DNA from: Congeria kusceri
Lineage: Eukaryota > Mollusca > Bivalvia > Myida > Dreissenidae
Assembly: GCA_027627225.1 (NCBI GenBank)
Contig: CM051029.1
Span: 73,993,578 to 74,057,577 of the forward strand
Length of the DNA: 64,000 bases
Direction: 5' to 3'
The notes beneath the pieces are model-generated. The model saw only the letters and a list, made by a program, of their open reading frames with translations, was not told the DNA's origin and made no database searches. The position numbers were made by a program, and so were the translations under genes. This document shows, one piece after another, positions 10,796 through 21,779 of this stretch (its first letter is position 1; each line of letters starts with the position of its first letter).

Positions 10796-12529
10796 CCTAC
10801 ATGTAAATAGTGTAGAATCTCGTCTATATTCTATATACTATAGGCGTCTCTCAGATACATATTGTTATTTACAGTAACTCGCTTATGTATTTTAAATAGC
10901 AATTATTACTTTACACAACAGTATTTAAAAATGTTTTAGTACTAGTAAGGTTATTATTTATTTGAAAACACAAACATATTTGCTTAAAACGATTGGCAAT
11001 TGTTGGTCCGCAATCAACCCCCTTTAAACAGGTTAAAAACATGAACGAGGTTTATGTGTTTTTCTCTTGAAACTGACAGTCGCTTTGCTAGATGATTAAT
11101 ACATTTGAGAAGAAGTATTTACATACTCTTACAATGTGTTTCTTCAAAACCTCACCCGGAAACATACTCTTAATGTGTCAATGTACATGTTTGCTTATGC
11201 ACGGTTTATGCCTGTTTAAATTGCATCTAGTCGATATGCTCATATTTGTTTATCTGATAAATTATCTGCCTATCTCTCTCTTGCATAGCATGCACTTAAG
11301 TTGTTTGCTTCAATGTTCATGAACGTAATCCCGGCCACTTTGGGAGGTTTCTTTTTAATCTTACGTCGTACGCAACGTATATAAAAAAAACCACATCAAT
11401 AGCCCTTTGTTCAAAACTTATCTATAAGTTTAAATGGAAAAACACGAGTGGAAGTAACTAAATAAACGGAAGAAATACGACGTATAAAATGTACATTTCC
11501 TATCTCAAGTATACGTAAAAATCCGGCCACTTTTTAGTGTCCTCTGCAATGTTTACAACAAAATAAGTTATTTTCTTAAATATCCTTATCTAACAAGTAA
11601 CAAAAGTTAAAATTTTGAGCTAAAACATTGCTAAAAATAGTTCCGGCTTTCTTTTTACTCACCCTACATTCTGCATAATGGCGGAAATCAATGTTGTCAA
11701 TGGTGAACTGCAAATGGTTTCGTTTAATTCTTTTGTTGTTAATGTATTCGTTTTGTTTGATACCATTTTTTTTAAAGGAAACACAAATAAAGTTTTAACA
11801 CTCTGAAGGTGACGTGAGCTATACAGAATTTTCAAATTCCTTAAACTTGTTTGAGGCCCGTACTCGGGTGTAAAGGTTACAAAACACCGTATTTTAATCA
11901 TGCCAATTATTACTTACTTCTCTGACGATAGTAGTTTTTTAAGGCGTAAAGAACAGATATTACTTCAACATTCAAAACAAAACATTAATTTATTAATCAC
12001 ATTTATATTTTATTAAATCATGTATCCTCTATTTTATTTGTTTCAAATATGACTGTTAACTTACTCACATAAATCACATATATATGCACACGCGCAAATT
12101 AACAACCATACACATGCCTCATGCCACATACTTGCACGGATTACATCTCTTACAGTTCCATTCAGCCCCATCACACAAACTTGTAACCGCCAACATCAGT
12201 TTACACGTGGTCAGACACTCCACATGATGCTAGCGATCACACCGATCACAATACCATTAAACACCCCTGTCTTAATCATCGACACGCCCTCTCTCCCAAC
12301 AGCTTGCACATATGCAGTTATGGCTTCCAATCTCGCTCTCATCCGCTCTGCATCCTCCTCTTCCCTATGCCGTTTCTTCTCGTTTCTTTCTGTTTTCCTT
12401 TGTTAACCCATTTTTTTAAAGAAAAAATTCTGTTATTAGATTGAGGTATGTCGTTGGGCGGGCGGGCGGACGGGCGGGATGGCGGCGTCAACTTTTCGTT
12501 TCCACTCTCTAACTCGAGAACGGATTGAG
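10796..12529. other. No gene recognised
   Basis: AT-rich. Two or three scattered copies of a TCCGGCCACTTT word occur (about 11330, 11522, with a weaker one near 11640). A GGGCGGGCGGGCGGACGGGCGG run at about 12457-12480 introduces the tandem repeat that follows; such G-rich leaders often precede this bivalve repeat class. No exon was supported. Confidence 0.55.
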
Positions 12530-13770
12530 ATATTTTAAGGAAACTTCATACATATATACCTTGACTGTATATGGGGTGGGTGGAGTCAAGGTCAAGGTCA
12601 CAGTTACTAAAAGTAGAAAAACGGTTTCTGCTCAATAACTTTACCATCCATTAAGATATTTTAATGAGACTTCATACATAGATACCATATATCAAGACCT
12701 CGCTTGGGGTTGCATATGGGTGGTAGGGGTCTAGGTCAAGGTCACCGTTGCTGGAAATAGAAAAACCGTTTCTGCTTAATAACTTGAGAACGCATCGAGA
12801 TATTTTAAGGAAACTTCATACATAAATACCTTATATCGAGACCTCGCTTGGGATTGCATATGGGGTGAGTGGAGTCAAGGTCAATGTCACCGTTGCTAAA
12901 AATAGAAAAACGGTTTCCGCTCAATAACTTGAGAACGCATCGACATATTTTAATGAAACTTCAAAGATGGATAGATTATATTGAGACTTCACTTGGTGTT
13001 GCATATGGAATGCGTGGGGTAAAAGTCAAAGTCACCGTTACTAAAAATAGAAAAACGGTTTTCGCTCAATAACTTGATAACACATTCAGATATTTTTTTT
13101 TATAAAACTTCATACATATATACCTTATATCAAGACCTTGCTTGGGATTGCATACGGGATTGCATATATACTAAAAATAGTAGCCTTGCTTGAGACTGCA
13201 TTTGGGGTGAGTGTGGTCATGGTCAATGTGACAGTTACTAAAATTAGAAAATGGTTTCTGCTTAATAACTTGAGAAAGCATCAACATGTTTTAATGGAAC
13301 TTCATACATAGATATTGAGACCTCTCCTGGGATTGCATATGTGGTGGGTGGGGTCAAGGTCAATGGCACCATTATTATAAAAAGAAAAATGGTTTTCGCT
13401 CAATAACTTGACCATGCATTGAGATATTTTAAAGAAACTTCATACATAGATATCTTATATCGAGACCTCATTTGGAATTGCATTTATCATGGGTGGGGTC
13501 AAGGTCTCCATTTCAAAGAATAGAAAAATGGTTTCTGCTCAATAACTTTAGAATGCATCAAGATATTTGAATGAAACTTCATACATAGATACATCGTATC
13601 TAGTCCACGCTTGGAATTGCATATGGGGTGGGTAAGGTCAAGGTCAAGGTCAATAATACTGAACATACAAAAACGGTTTCTGCTCAATAATTTTAGAAAG
13701 CATTTCGATATTTAAATGAAACTTCATACATAGATAACTCATAACGAGACCTCGCTTAGGAATGCATATG
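12530..13770. repeat. Degenerate tandem repeat, about 145-bp unit, 8-9 copies
   Basis: The landmark AGAAAAACGGTTTCTGCTCA recurs with changes near 12613, 12757, 12905, 13049, 13245, 13385, 13525 and 13669. Each unit runs AATAACTTGAGAACGCAT, GATATTTTAA-GAAACTTCAT, GACCTCGCTTGG-ATTGCATA, then GTCAAGGTCAAGGTCAC. The units are diverged by substitutions and small indels, so the array is old. The TCAAGGTCA words match the monomeric nuclear-receptor half-site consensus. Confidence 0.85.
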
Positions 13771-14515
13771 GCACCCAGAACTTTCTTTCATTATTGTGCT
13801 GACCTTTATGCATTTGTTCGAAAAATTTGGTTTTCGTGGAATTTCCAAGTTTCTTGTTGGACCTGTTCTTTCTGAACCCGCTATTGCTCGTTCATTTGCT
13901 TTCTCTCCTCTGCTTCTCTTATTATCTCAACCCCTTCTCTATTCTTCTTTTGTCTGACACTTTCCTAATGTGAACACAACTCTATGCATAAAAGGCTGGG
14001 AACTACATGCAAATATACAAGCAATCAGGACATTGAAAACACAACAATAACTTAAATTAGCTTTCATCGTAATCAAATGTCACAAATGTCACATACTTTG
14101 AGTTCGTTCACGATCTGGGTCGAAGTAAGGACTCTCCATTTCACCAATCTGATGAAGTCTTTTTATGTTCCATTGATGGTGCTGGGACATGCGCAAAAAT
14201 GCTGCCAATACGTGTGTGAACAATTCCCATCCTTAACAATGGGTTTAAGTGAAATTCCTGCACGCTGGACATGTCTCCGCAGCCACTCATGGCTCGTCTA
14301 AAACGGTATTGGCATTATTTTCTAGTATATACTTACACTACTAACAATTTCGCATCCTTTTTAACATTAATAGCATTTGTATTGCATTATTACATCAGAA
14401 AGGGTCTTAATATTCTCAACGGTGCCCCATCTGAATGTCCAAATAATTAAAAATGCTTAATCCAAAACACGCAACGCTTGAACGATGTATATATGTTGGT
14501 TAGAATGATGGAGAA
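13771..14515. other. No gene recognised
   Basis: Contains pyrimidine-rich tracts at about 13860-13960 and a 74-codon frame (14077-14301) that I cannot assign. It could include further worn exons of the sulfatase-like relic to the right, but no motif shows this. Confidence 0.4.
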
Positions 14516-15625
14516 ACCAGTTGTGATCGATCGATAACTCCTGGAATGTCTGGACACAGACCAAACACGGTGAAAGCATTCGGTATGGAGGCTGGAGTTG
14601 TTTGGTCCATAGTGTGTCTCAGGACAGCAGGGAACTTCGCCTTTGTGACTAAAGGCCCCTTCCTCGCATATGGCAGGATTGAGCACATCGTATTCACTCG
14701 AGCTTCCAGCGGTCCAACAATCTACAAAGCAATACAACATATTATATGGATGAAATGGTCTAGTGGTAGCGTGTCCGACTCTCATCTTATAGGTCCCGGC
14801 TTTGATCCCTCGCCGTGGGATACTGTCATGGCCTCTGATAAGTGACAATCAGTAATACTGGTGAATTTGACCCCGGAAGCGGATTCGAGAGTGATTACAT
14901 AAGCTGTACGCTTGAACCTTTACAATTGAACAGTAATAAATTGAAGAAATTTAGAATTTGCATTAATTTCATGGAATTCTTTTTCAACCTGACAAATGGA
15001 ATAAGAAATTCCATGGAAAACTGGAAAAATCCCAAGGGAAAGCCAATTGTGAATATAAAAATTCATGAAGAAAGAAGTGCTTTTTTATGTTCAAATCCTC
15101 AACTATTGATCACAAGGAAACGTTTTAATGAATACTTTATGTAAAATAGTAATACATCCATAAAAAGTATACTGAATTTGCGAAATTTCGGTTTAGCATA
15201 GTTTGTCCGGTGGCCGTTTGATATAAACTAAAATAATAAAACACGTATAATTTTACCATCGACCACATTTCGCATGATTAAAAACGACATTATTTTATAT
15301 TAATTTATACTTATTGTTAATCGATTCTCAAATGTATATTGACATCGAAAGGCTGAAGTATGTGGGTGGTGTTGCCTCGTAAACCAACCCTCACAATCAT
15401 ATCCCTGATGACCTCTTCAGTGGTCTTCAAGGTGATGTGACTCTCGTGGTTGTCCATGGTCAACTAGGCTGGACGTACATGTGGGGCGAATATGCTAGTA
15501 AACCATTTGTGTAATAGGTCACCATTGGCGTAACCAGACTCATTGGCCGCGAAAAACCAAAAGGACCGGAACATCCTTTATCTGGATACGGAGGAGACGT
15601 TCTTGACAGCACTAAACTATCAATA
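14516..15625 (+). pseudogene. Iduronate-2-sulfatase-like pseudogene (two exon relics)
   Basis: Relic 1 (about 14516-14718) reads SCDRSITPGMSGHRPNT, then AGNF, then YGRIEHIVFTRASSGP. This lines up without gaps with the sulfatase active-site signature C-x-x-S-R-x-x-L-x-T-G-x-R-P-D-T of iduronate-2-sulfatases, followed by their AGNF and GKxFHPG blocks. The catalytic-loop arginine is isoleucine here. Relic 2 (about 15356-15625) reads LFSGLQGDVTLVVVHGQLGW then GEYASKPF and VTRLI, matching the later VVFHGDHGWxxGEH-EWAK...TRVPLI block, with DH of the metal site changed to QL and three stops. Sulfatases of this family remove 2-sulfates from glycosaminoglycans in lysosomes; this copy cannot work. A SINE (14750-14950) lies between the relics. 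Assignment rests on motif order, not on a search. Confidence 0.5.
14750..14950 (+). mobile_element. tRNA-derived SINE, degenerate
   Basis: The head TGGTCTAGTGGTAGCGTG resembles a pol III A box region, CTCTCAT an anticodon loop of tRNA-Glu type, and GGTCCCGGCTTTGATCC a worn B box/T arm. The body contains GATTACATAAGCTGTACGCT and a TAATAAATTGAA end. No target duplication was found. Confidence 0.5.
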
Positions 15626-16429
15626 ACAACCAGTATGCACGCTTTTGTAACAAGGACTGAATTACAATTTTAGACAAGCATTAAAGCTAATCAGTTATGC
15701 ATATTATATTAGTTGCCAATGAACTTACGTTAAGTTATCAATAGTTTGTTTTCCAAATAGTTTCGAGATATATTAATCGTTCGGCTGATACTACCATAGT
15801 TGGTAGAAATATGTCAGAGACGCATACTGGGGCAGTTGTGTGGCCAGTGACAGATGTCTTTTTCTGAAAGACATTTGCGGCATCACTTGGAGTGATAATA
15901 CAGTTTGAAGATGTTTCTTTGCCAGTCCAGCCCACCTGGACTTAAGTCTAAGAATAGGTTGGTGCATACGGGCTCTGATTTTCCCAAGTTGATTATTGTA
16001 GTATGCTGATCGCTAATTGCACCACTGCCTCGTTATCACCATGGAGAAAATTCCATAATTGTGTCGCCAATTATCGGAGTCACACCTCTGAGGTATCGCG
16101 AAGTGATACTTGACAGGATACACTGTTAGGTTTATTCAGGTTTTTTTTTAGGTTGAATGAGATCAAATTTGTGATAAAAGCGTTCAGTATTCGGTTTAGA
16201 CAGGGGTCAGTTTAATAAGGTGTTTTGATACATAAAGAAGAAGGAAACAATCGGAACCGACACAGCCGTTTGGTTTTAACAGGGATTCGGATTTCAAAGG
16301 GTTTTGTTTGGACAGGTTTCACTGTATTAACATTGTTTACAATCACACTACAGTAACAGAAACTAGTGTTAAATAAATATTCAACATTCACACAAGACTA
16401 TATTATTGTAAAGTTAATAAAATACTTTT
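15626..16429. other. No gene recognised
   Basis: Mixed-composition intergenic sequence with no open frame or repeat that I could name. A T-run at 16140-16151 is followed by sequence with many short stops in all frames. Confidence 0.4.
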
Positions 16430-16640
16430 TCTCGAACTTTTGCTCGCAATACGTCCCAACTGGCCGGAATCCCCCGACAAGCCATATATCTCAAGTGCCA
16501 TGCGAGCGCGGACTCATTCTCATCTGTCAAATCCCTACGGCGTCCACGACCACGTTCTAAAACCGTTGAAGACGGACTTTCAGCCGGTCCATTAGCGACA
16601 CACCGTATTCCTTTGCTGCATAACAAACAGACATGGTTTT
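16430..16640 (-). pseudogene. Pogo/Tigger-type transposase, DNA-binding domain fragment
   Basis: After a TTATGCAG acceptor-like site the minus strand reads AKEYGVSLMDRLKVR, the pipsqueak-type helix-turn-helix of pogo transposases (family AAREFGVP-TTLRDRLKGR). After one frameshift come GRGRRRDLTDENESALAW and YMACRGIPASWDVLRAKV, the CENP-B-type second helix-turn-helix (family LT-EEE--L---I--MA-RGFP---------A). The catalytic DDE part is absent. It is either a truncated transposon or an exon of a domesticated pogo gene; the frameshift argues for a relic. Confidence 0.55.
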
Positions 16641-16809
16641 TATGCGTACAACAGTAATTTCCATTGACATGTTCTGACGCATACGACGTATTTTATGAAT
16701 ATGACATTCTGATTTTGCATGCAATTTGATAAACACATATTTTAATTAAACTACATTTTCCTTTACATATCAACAGCTTTGGAATCAGTACACTAAAAAA
16801 GGTGCAGTG

Positions 16810-16930
16810 ATATGAGGCCGAGAGGCTGTGTTTTGTGTTTGGTATGTGTTATTGTGATGTGCTGTGCTGTTGTTTTAGCAAGTGTTCAATTGCTATAAAT
16901 AAAGGACATCGTGCTGCCAATGGGAGTTCC
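16810..16930 (+). repeat. Interspersed CCGGTTTAAACC-type repeat, 3' part, copy 1
   Basis: Shares GTGTTTTGTGTTTGGTATGT, GTGATGTGCTGTGCTGT, CAATTGCTATAAATAAAGGA and GCTGCCAATGGGAG with 42570-42760 and, in part, with 23712-23850. The family carries an AATAAA word near its 3' end. Confidence 0.7.
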
Positions 16931-17439
16931 CTCCTCCTTCAGAACTTGAAGTTACAATTTGTAATAATTAACAAAAGTTTGCAATTTTCAAATGAGTCAT
17001 CTCCCTTGAATATACAAACTTGCCGGGACTATTAATGTAGATAATTCAGACGTAGACTACTAAGAAAATGTTGAAAAGAAAAAACGTCTAAGCAAAAAAG
17101 TGATGTGATATTTTAAACAGGAACGTGTTTTTCTTCTATTTTGTTAAATTGGCTTGAGAAACTGTGTTAACAGTTAGAGGAAATATTAAACTTCAACCTT
17201 CGCACATGCAGCTCCTTAATATCGGTGCGTGCGCACGATGACATCAGTTTCCCCACGTGACACGATATTTCATGTTATGATACTGAGATTTCAATTCCAA
17301 AGTAAACACAGATATACTTACTGGATTCGATTAATCTGTAGAATTCTGTTGCTATGGAAAGCTATGTTGCTGACAGTGATAAAATGTTAATCAGTATTGC
17401 AACTAGACATGTGTCCGTAGGACACGGATGCCTCCACAT
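16931..17439. other. No gene recognised
   Basis: AT-rich, many stops in all frames. No exon, repeat or promoter was supported. Confidence 0.4.
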
Positions 17440-17730
17440 TCCTCTGGTTGTCACTCTGCTGATGTTGGAAAAAATGCACCAAAATACCCAGGTGCGCAAG
17501 TTCACATGCTGATGAATATGTTTGTAAAGTTTCATCTGTCTAGCACTTATATTGTTTGGGTTACACGCGACACAAATCCATTGCTCAAACAAGGGTCATA
17601 ACTCCACTGATGGCGGAAAAATCTGCACCAAATTACCCAGGTGCACAAGCCCCGATGCCATGAATATGCTTATAAAGTTTCATCACTCTAGCAGTTATAC
17701 TTTTTGAGTTATGCGCGGCACAAAAATCTA
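17440..17730. repeat. Two tandem copies of a dispersed repeat, unit about 145 bp
   Basis: Both copies contain CTGATG-TGG-AAAAA-TGCACCAAA, TACCCAGGTGC-CAAG, GATGAATATG-TT-TAAAGTTTCAT and CTAGCA-TTAT, with the second copy starting near 17590. Diverged, non-coding. Confidence 0.75.
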
Positions 17731-18910
17731 AAGTGGGGGCATAAAAACGCATTTTGAAGGGTGGCCGGTTATTGACATGCAGTCGGGAATTACGTTTATG
17801 ACCAGTAGGGAAGAAACGTCCTTCTAAATGTGAAAGATGATCAAACTTTGCCTGAGTTAGCAGTAGGGACACTCTCAAAAAGTCTTAGTATGTTAAATCA
17901 GGACTAACACAAACGGTTTTCATACTGCAATAGTGTTAAAACAAATAACATTGAAAATATAATAATCATTATTTATATATTAAACTTTGATCGAAATTGA
18001 ATGGCAGAAACAAAATAATTGATATTTTGTGGTGTAGCATTGTAGTTGTAAACTAATTATTTTGACTGATGAAGATTGAGAGTGAAGTCTGCTATTCTTA
18101 AGCAATTTTAAGAAATTCACCCCATGTCATTTATGTTTCAGTCAAAATATTAGTTGCGAACATACCGCGTTAGAGAACACAGAAACATAAACCAAACTCA
18201 CCCCAAACACTGACACATAACGAATCAGTTTCGACTGTTGAGACAGTAAATGATTTTGGAGGACACACAATGGTAGACCATAGACCATGATGGGTTCATT
18301 TGAACCGTATATTACTCTTTAATATTAAACCGATCTAGTTTATAAACATGCGGATCATCGGTACCGATTTACCACATACAAAATTATATTCATGAACTGC
18401 CCCCATGCATTTAATAGAAAAACATATCCGTCGTTTCGATTTTATTGTTGAAAACATAAAACGGATTGAGCGGCTAGTTTATCTGACATTGACAACATGA
18501 GAACTAATTTACCGTCAACACTGCGTACAATAATAACACGTTCTATTCGTTTACATCGATTAATTTGATTTAAGCGAAAGAGGCAGTAGCCGATGAAAGA
18601 AAATAAACGTATTATTCTAGTCAGAAGTAAAGAGAATCCATTTAAAATTTAGTGTAGTTTTATTGCGTTTTTTATCGGCGTCTATACAGGTTCAAACTGT
18701 ATTCACACTATTTATCTGGGCTTATGAACGATATATATACTTTTAGTAAAGCCTCGGTCATAACCCACTGCATTTGGCACACACCCCAGATCAGTCGCGC
18801 ATCTTTTTAGATCGCAGGACAAATGCATGCGTTTTGTAAAACCTTGTGGTGTTTGTACGCACATTGCGCGGTCACCATACAGGAAACGCAATTTTAGCAC
18901 ACAACAGCTA
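17731..18910. other. No gene recognised
   Basis: AT-rich. The short minus-strand frames at 17633-17878 and 18712-18900 look unlike any family I know. Confidence 0.4.
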
Positions 18911-19480
18911 TGTCTGAGAATCGTACTCTATCGATAGTATGGCCACCCACCACCGTACGATTGTGAATTACGTTTAATGTTTAATAAATCAGTATTTATT
19001 TTTTCTATAAAATTCATAGAATTTACTTACCATACTTGCATCGGCCCAGAGCACTGAGTGGACACATCACAGGTTGGTGCATCACTATTTTACCATTTAG
19101 GCGAGTTTGTTTATTATTTCCTTTATTTATCCTTTTTTGTATTGTCTGTTAAAATGTAAAACAATAATTTTAGAAAAAATACAGTTCAGTTTATATTGTT
19201 CATTTTATAGTTAGTTATGTTTTGTTTATAAATTTTTTCGTTTTTTTTTCAGGTCTTTCCACCTTTGACAATATTGACAGCGTCAAATAAATGAAAATGC
19301 ATCCAAATGACTCGTGTTTCTAAGACCCCCTCCCCACACTTCCACATTTGGCGCCCAACGTGGGACAGGCGTTCAATGGAAATACCAGGATGACATATTG
19401 ACCAGTTTGTCGGAGGACTGGGAGGTTGAAAGCACGTGCGCGCAGCAACAGTTCAAGATCTAATCAATGAAAATAGCATT
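18911..19480 (+). mobile_element. LTR retrotransposon remnant: LTR plus tRNA-Lys-type primer binding site
   Basis: TGGCGCCCAACGTGGGAC at 19349-19366 is complementary to the 3' end of tRNA-Lys (Lys1,2 type) and sits three bases from CTTCCACA, a plausible LTR 3' end. Upstream are an AATAAA (about 19287) and a TATAAAA (about 19005) in the order expected for R and U3. An LTR of TGTCTGAG...TTCCACA (18911-19346) is my best guess; the left border is not proven. About 110 bp of leader follows the binding site, then nothing with gag or pol character, so the element is truncated. No second LTR was found. Confidence 0.6.
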
Positions 19481-20269
19481 ATACCACTCATTAAGTCAAT
19501 ACACAAAAACAAGGGAATCGAGAAATTGTTACTTATTGTAACATTGCTCACAATATAAATACATTGACATCGTTTTTTCCTTTACCACAAACGACTGCGC
19601 TTTTACAATCGATTCATTTATGCACGTTTAAATTGAGATATTTCCAGTTGCTCAGAAAAACTATACTCCACGTCTGATGTCAAAATGGGTGAGGAACGTA
19701 ACCGCACGAATCGCGAAGTTTCTGTATCATGTGCTTTCTTGCAGAGTGATGGGCAATTTGTCAAGCAATACCAGCCTTTTAATACATAGTGTTCTTTATT
19801 TCAAGTTAACGAGCATACTGATGAACTACGAACAGTACTTCTGATGATGTGTGCGGTCCGTGACAAATGGATTGGGTGGTTTTCTTCCGATAATCGCGTT
19901 TTGAGGCATAAAATGTTTTAGTAGCAACACCCAAATCGCTCACCTGAGTACTGTTTTTTGCCTATGGTTCTCAGATCATTTTCTTGATATTTTTTCTGAC
20001 CCGTTTCATTTAGTCAGTGACAGTTCTTGAAAATGAAGAAACAGCAGATTTGGATGTCTATTTACGTCAGTTTTGAAGAACTTGTTGTCAATGTGATAAT
20101 GGCGATGGCTGAGCTGTAGGGTCAAGTTTTGCTCTATTGCATTCAACATCGGATGTACATATCACTGAATGCAAAAGTTGTAATTGTTGGAATCCAAGTT
20201 TATCCGTTTTCAACCCCCAAAAAGCAAATTTTAGTCTTTAATTGTCTTTCACATGAAAATGCAAAACTC
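19481..20269. other. No gene recognised
   Basis: No exon supported. Repeat-like wording begins to appear toward 20230, leading into the tandem array. Confidence 0.4.
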
Positions 20270-21340
20270 TATGATATTAACTGTTTCGTTACCAAGGTCA
20301 AATAAATCTTTTATTTTACATAAACAAAATGGTAACAGTGCATGCATGCTCACCAGACTTGTTATCAAGACTTGATGAAAAATGAAATAATAATCCTGCA
20401 TAAAGTAAATTTTGCGATTTGTTGAACAAAGACAGTTCTATAACTCTGATGTTTGTGGTCCAATCTGACCAGTGTTTGGCGTCTGCTCAGACCATATAGT
20501 CTTACACACATTGTGAAAGTATGGTTAAGATTGGATGAAAAATAAAGTCTCAGTCCCAGATAATGTACATTTTTGCAGGTTTTTTTTTTCAAAACAAGGG
20601 GTAAGAACTCTGGTGTTTGTGGCACGATCAAGCCCAAATTACACATTTACTGTAGAATGCATATGAAGCCTGTGTTAAGCAAAAAGGCATTTTTGCATTG
20701 ATTGTTAATGAATAAGGAAAAAGAACTTTAGTATTCCAGGTGCAATCTAGCCCATTACCATAAAATCTCAACTAAGCTTTTATTGTCATACACAAACTGT
20801 GTAAGGTTGGTCAACATTGAATAAGAAATCGCATGTTCAAGCCAATTGTTGATAACATTTCGATGTTTTTTTTGCAATAACTCTGGTGTTTCTGGTCCGA
20901 TCTTGCTTTTATTCGACTCCACATGTAATCTAAAGGTCATGTACAAACTGTGCACGATTGGTTAAGGTTTGATGAAAAATGAAGTCTCTATCCTGAAAAA
21001 TGTCCATTTATATAGTTTGTGCACACAGGGGCGATAGCTCCGGCGTTTGTATCACGATTTTGCCTATTTTGCAGCTGAGATCTGATGGTCATAGACAAGC
21101 TGTGAAAGTTTGGTCAAGATTTGATATAAATTAAGGTTAGAAAAAGTCCTTTTTGCCTTTTTTTACATGAAAAAAGAGGGCAATAACTCTAGTGTTACTG
21201 GTGAGATCATGCTCCATAACAATCCAGCCCGAGATTGTATGGTCATACACAACCGTGCAAGTTTGGTTAATTTGGATAAAAAGTAAAGCCTCTATCGTGA
21301 GAACGAACAAATTGTTGACGGCATGCGGACGAAGAACGCT
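20270..21340. repeat. Degenerate tandem repeat, about 170-180-bp unit, about 6 copies
   Basis: Recurrent blocks are TAACTCTGGTGTTTGTGG (near 20441, 20606, 20879, 21189 in varied form), GGTCAAGATTTGATGAAAAA-type (near 20372, 20530, 20970, 21120) and GTCATACACAA-CTGTG. The array ends in GACGACGGACAACGG (about 21341-21355), a common terminus of this mollusc repeat class. Old, with many indels. Confidence 0.75.
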
Positions 21341-21779
21341 TGACGACGGACAACGGTATAAGAAGTATAAGAGGTCCTCTAAACCAATAGCTAAAATGTA
21401 CAATTCAATAAAAAAATGGAAAAAGTGTACTTTTGTTTGATGAAAGCACATTGTATTCATTAGTTTGCTATTGGTTCATTATTTATGTTACACTGCGTAT
21501 TTTAACACACTTTAGCATGTAGTGTTTGTTTTACAATTTACATACCTGCGTAAACAATTTCTGTTCCGTTCTATGGCCATTCTGTTCGTCTCATTCTGAA
21601 GGAAACGACACATGTCAAAATATATTTAAAATATTCGTCGAAACTTAAGTTGTTGTTTTTAATCCCACGTAGTAGGGCACCACATATGTATTACTCGCTT
21701 GCCGCCAACGGTACCTGACTTGAAAACTTGTGCATTCGACACCATATTGAACCACGTCTTTCGTAACCGCTTTAAGCTT

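Noticed and set aside
14447..14848. 133-codon minus-strand frame
   Set aside because: It is antisense to the sulfatase-like relic and the SINE head and shows no motif of its own.
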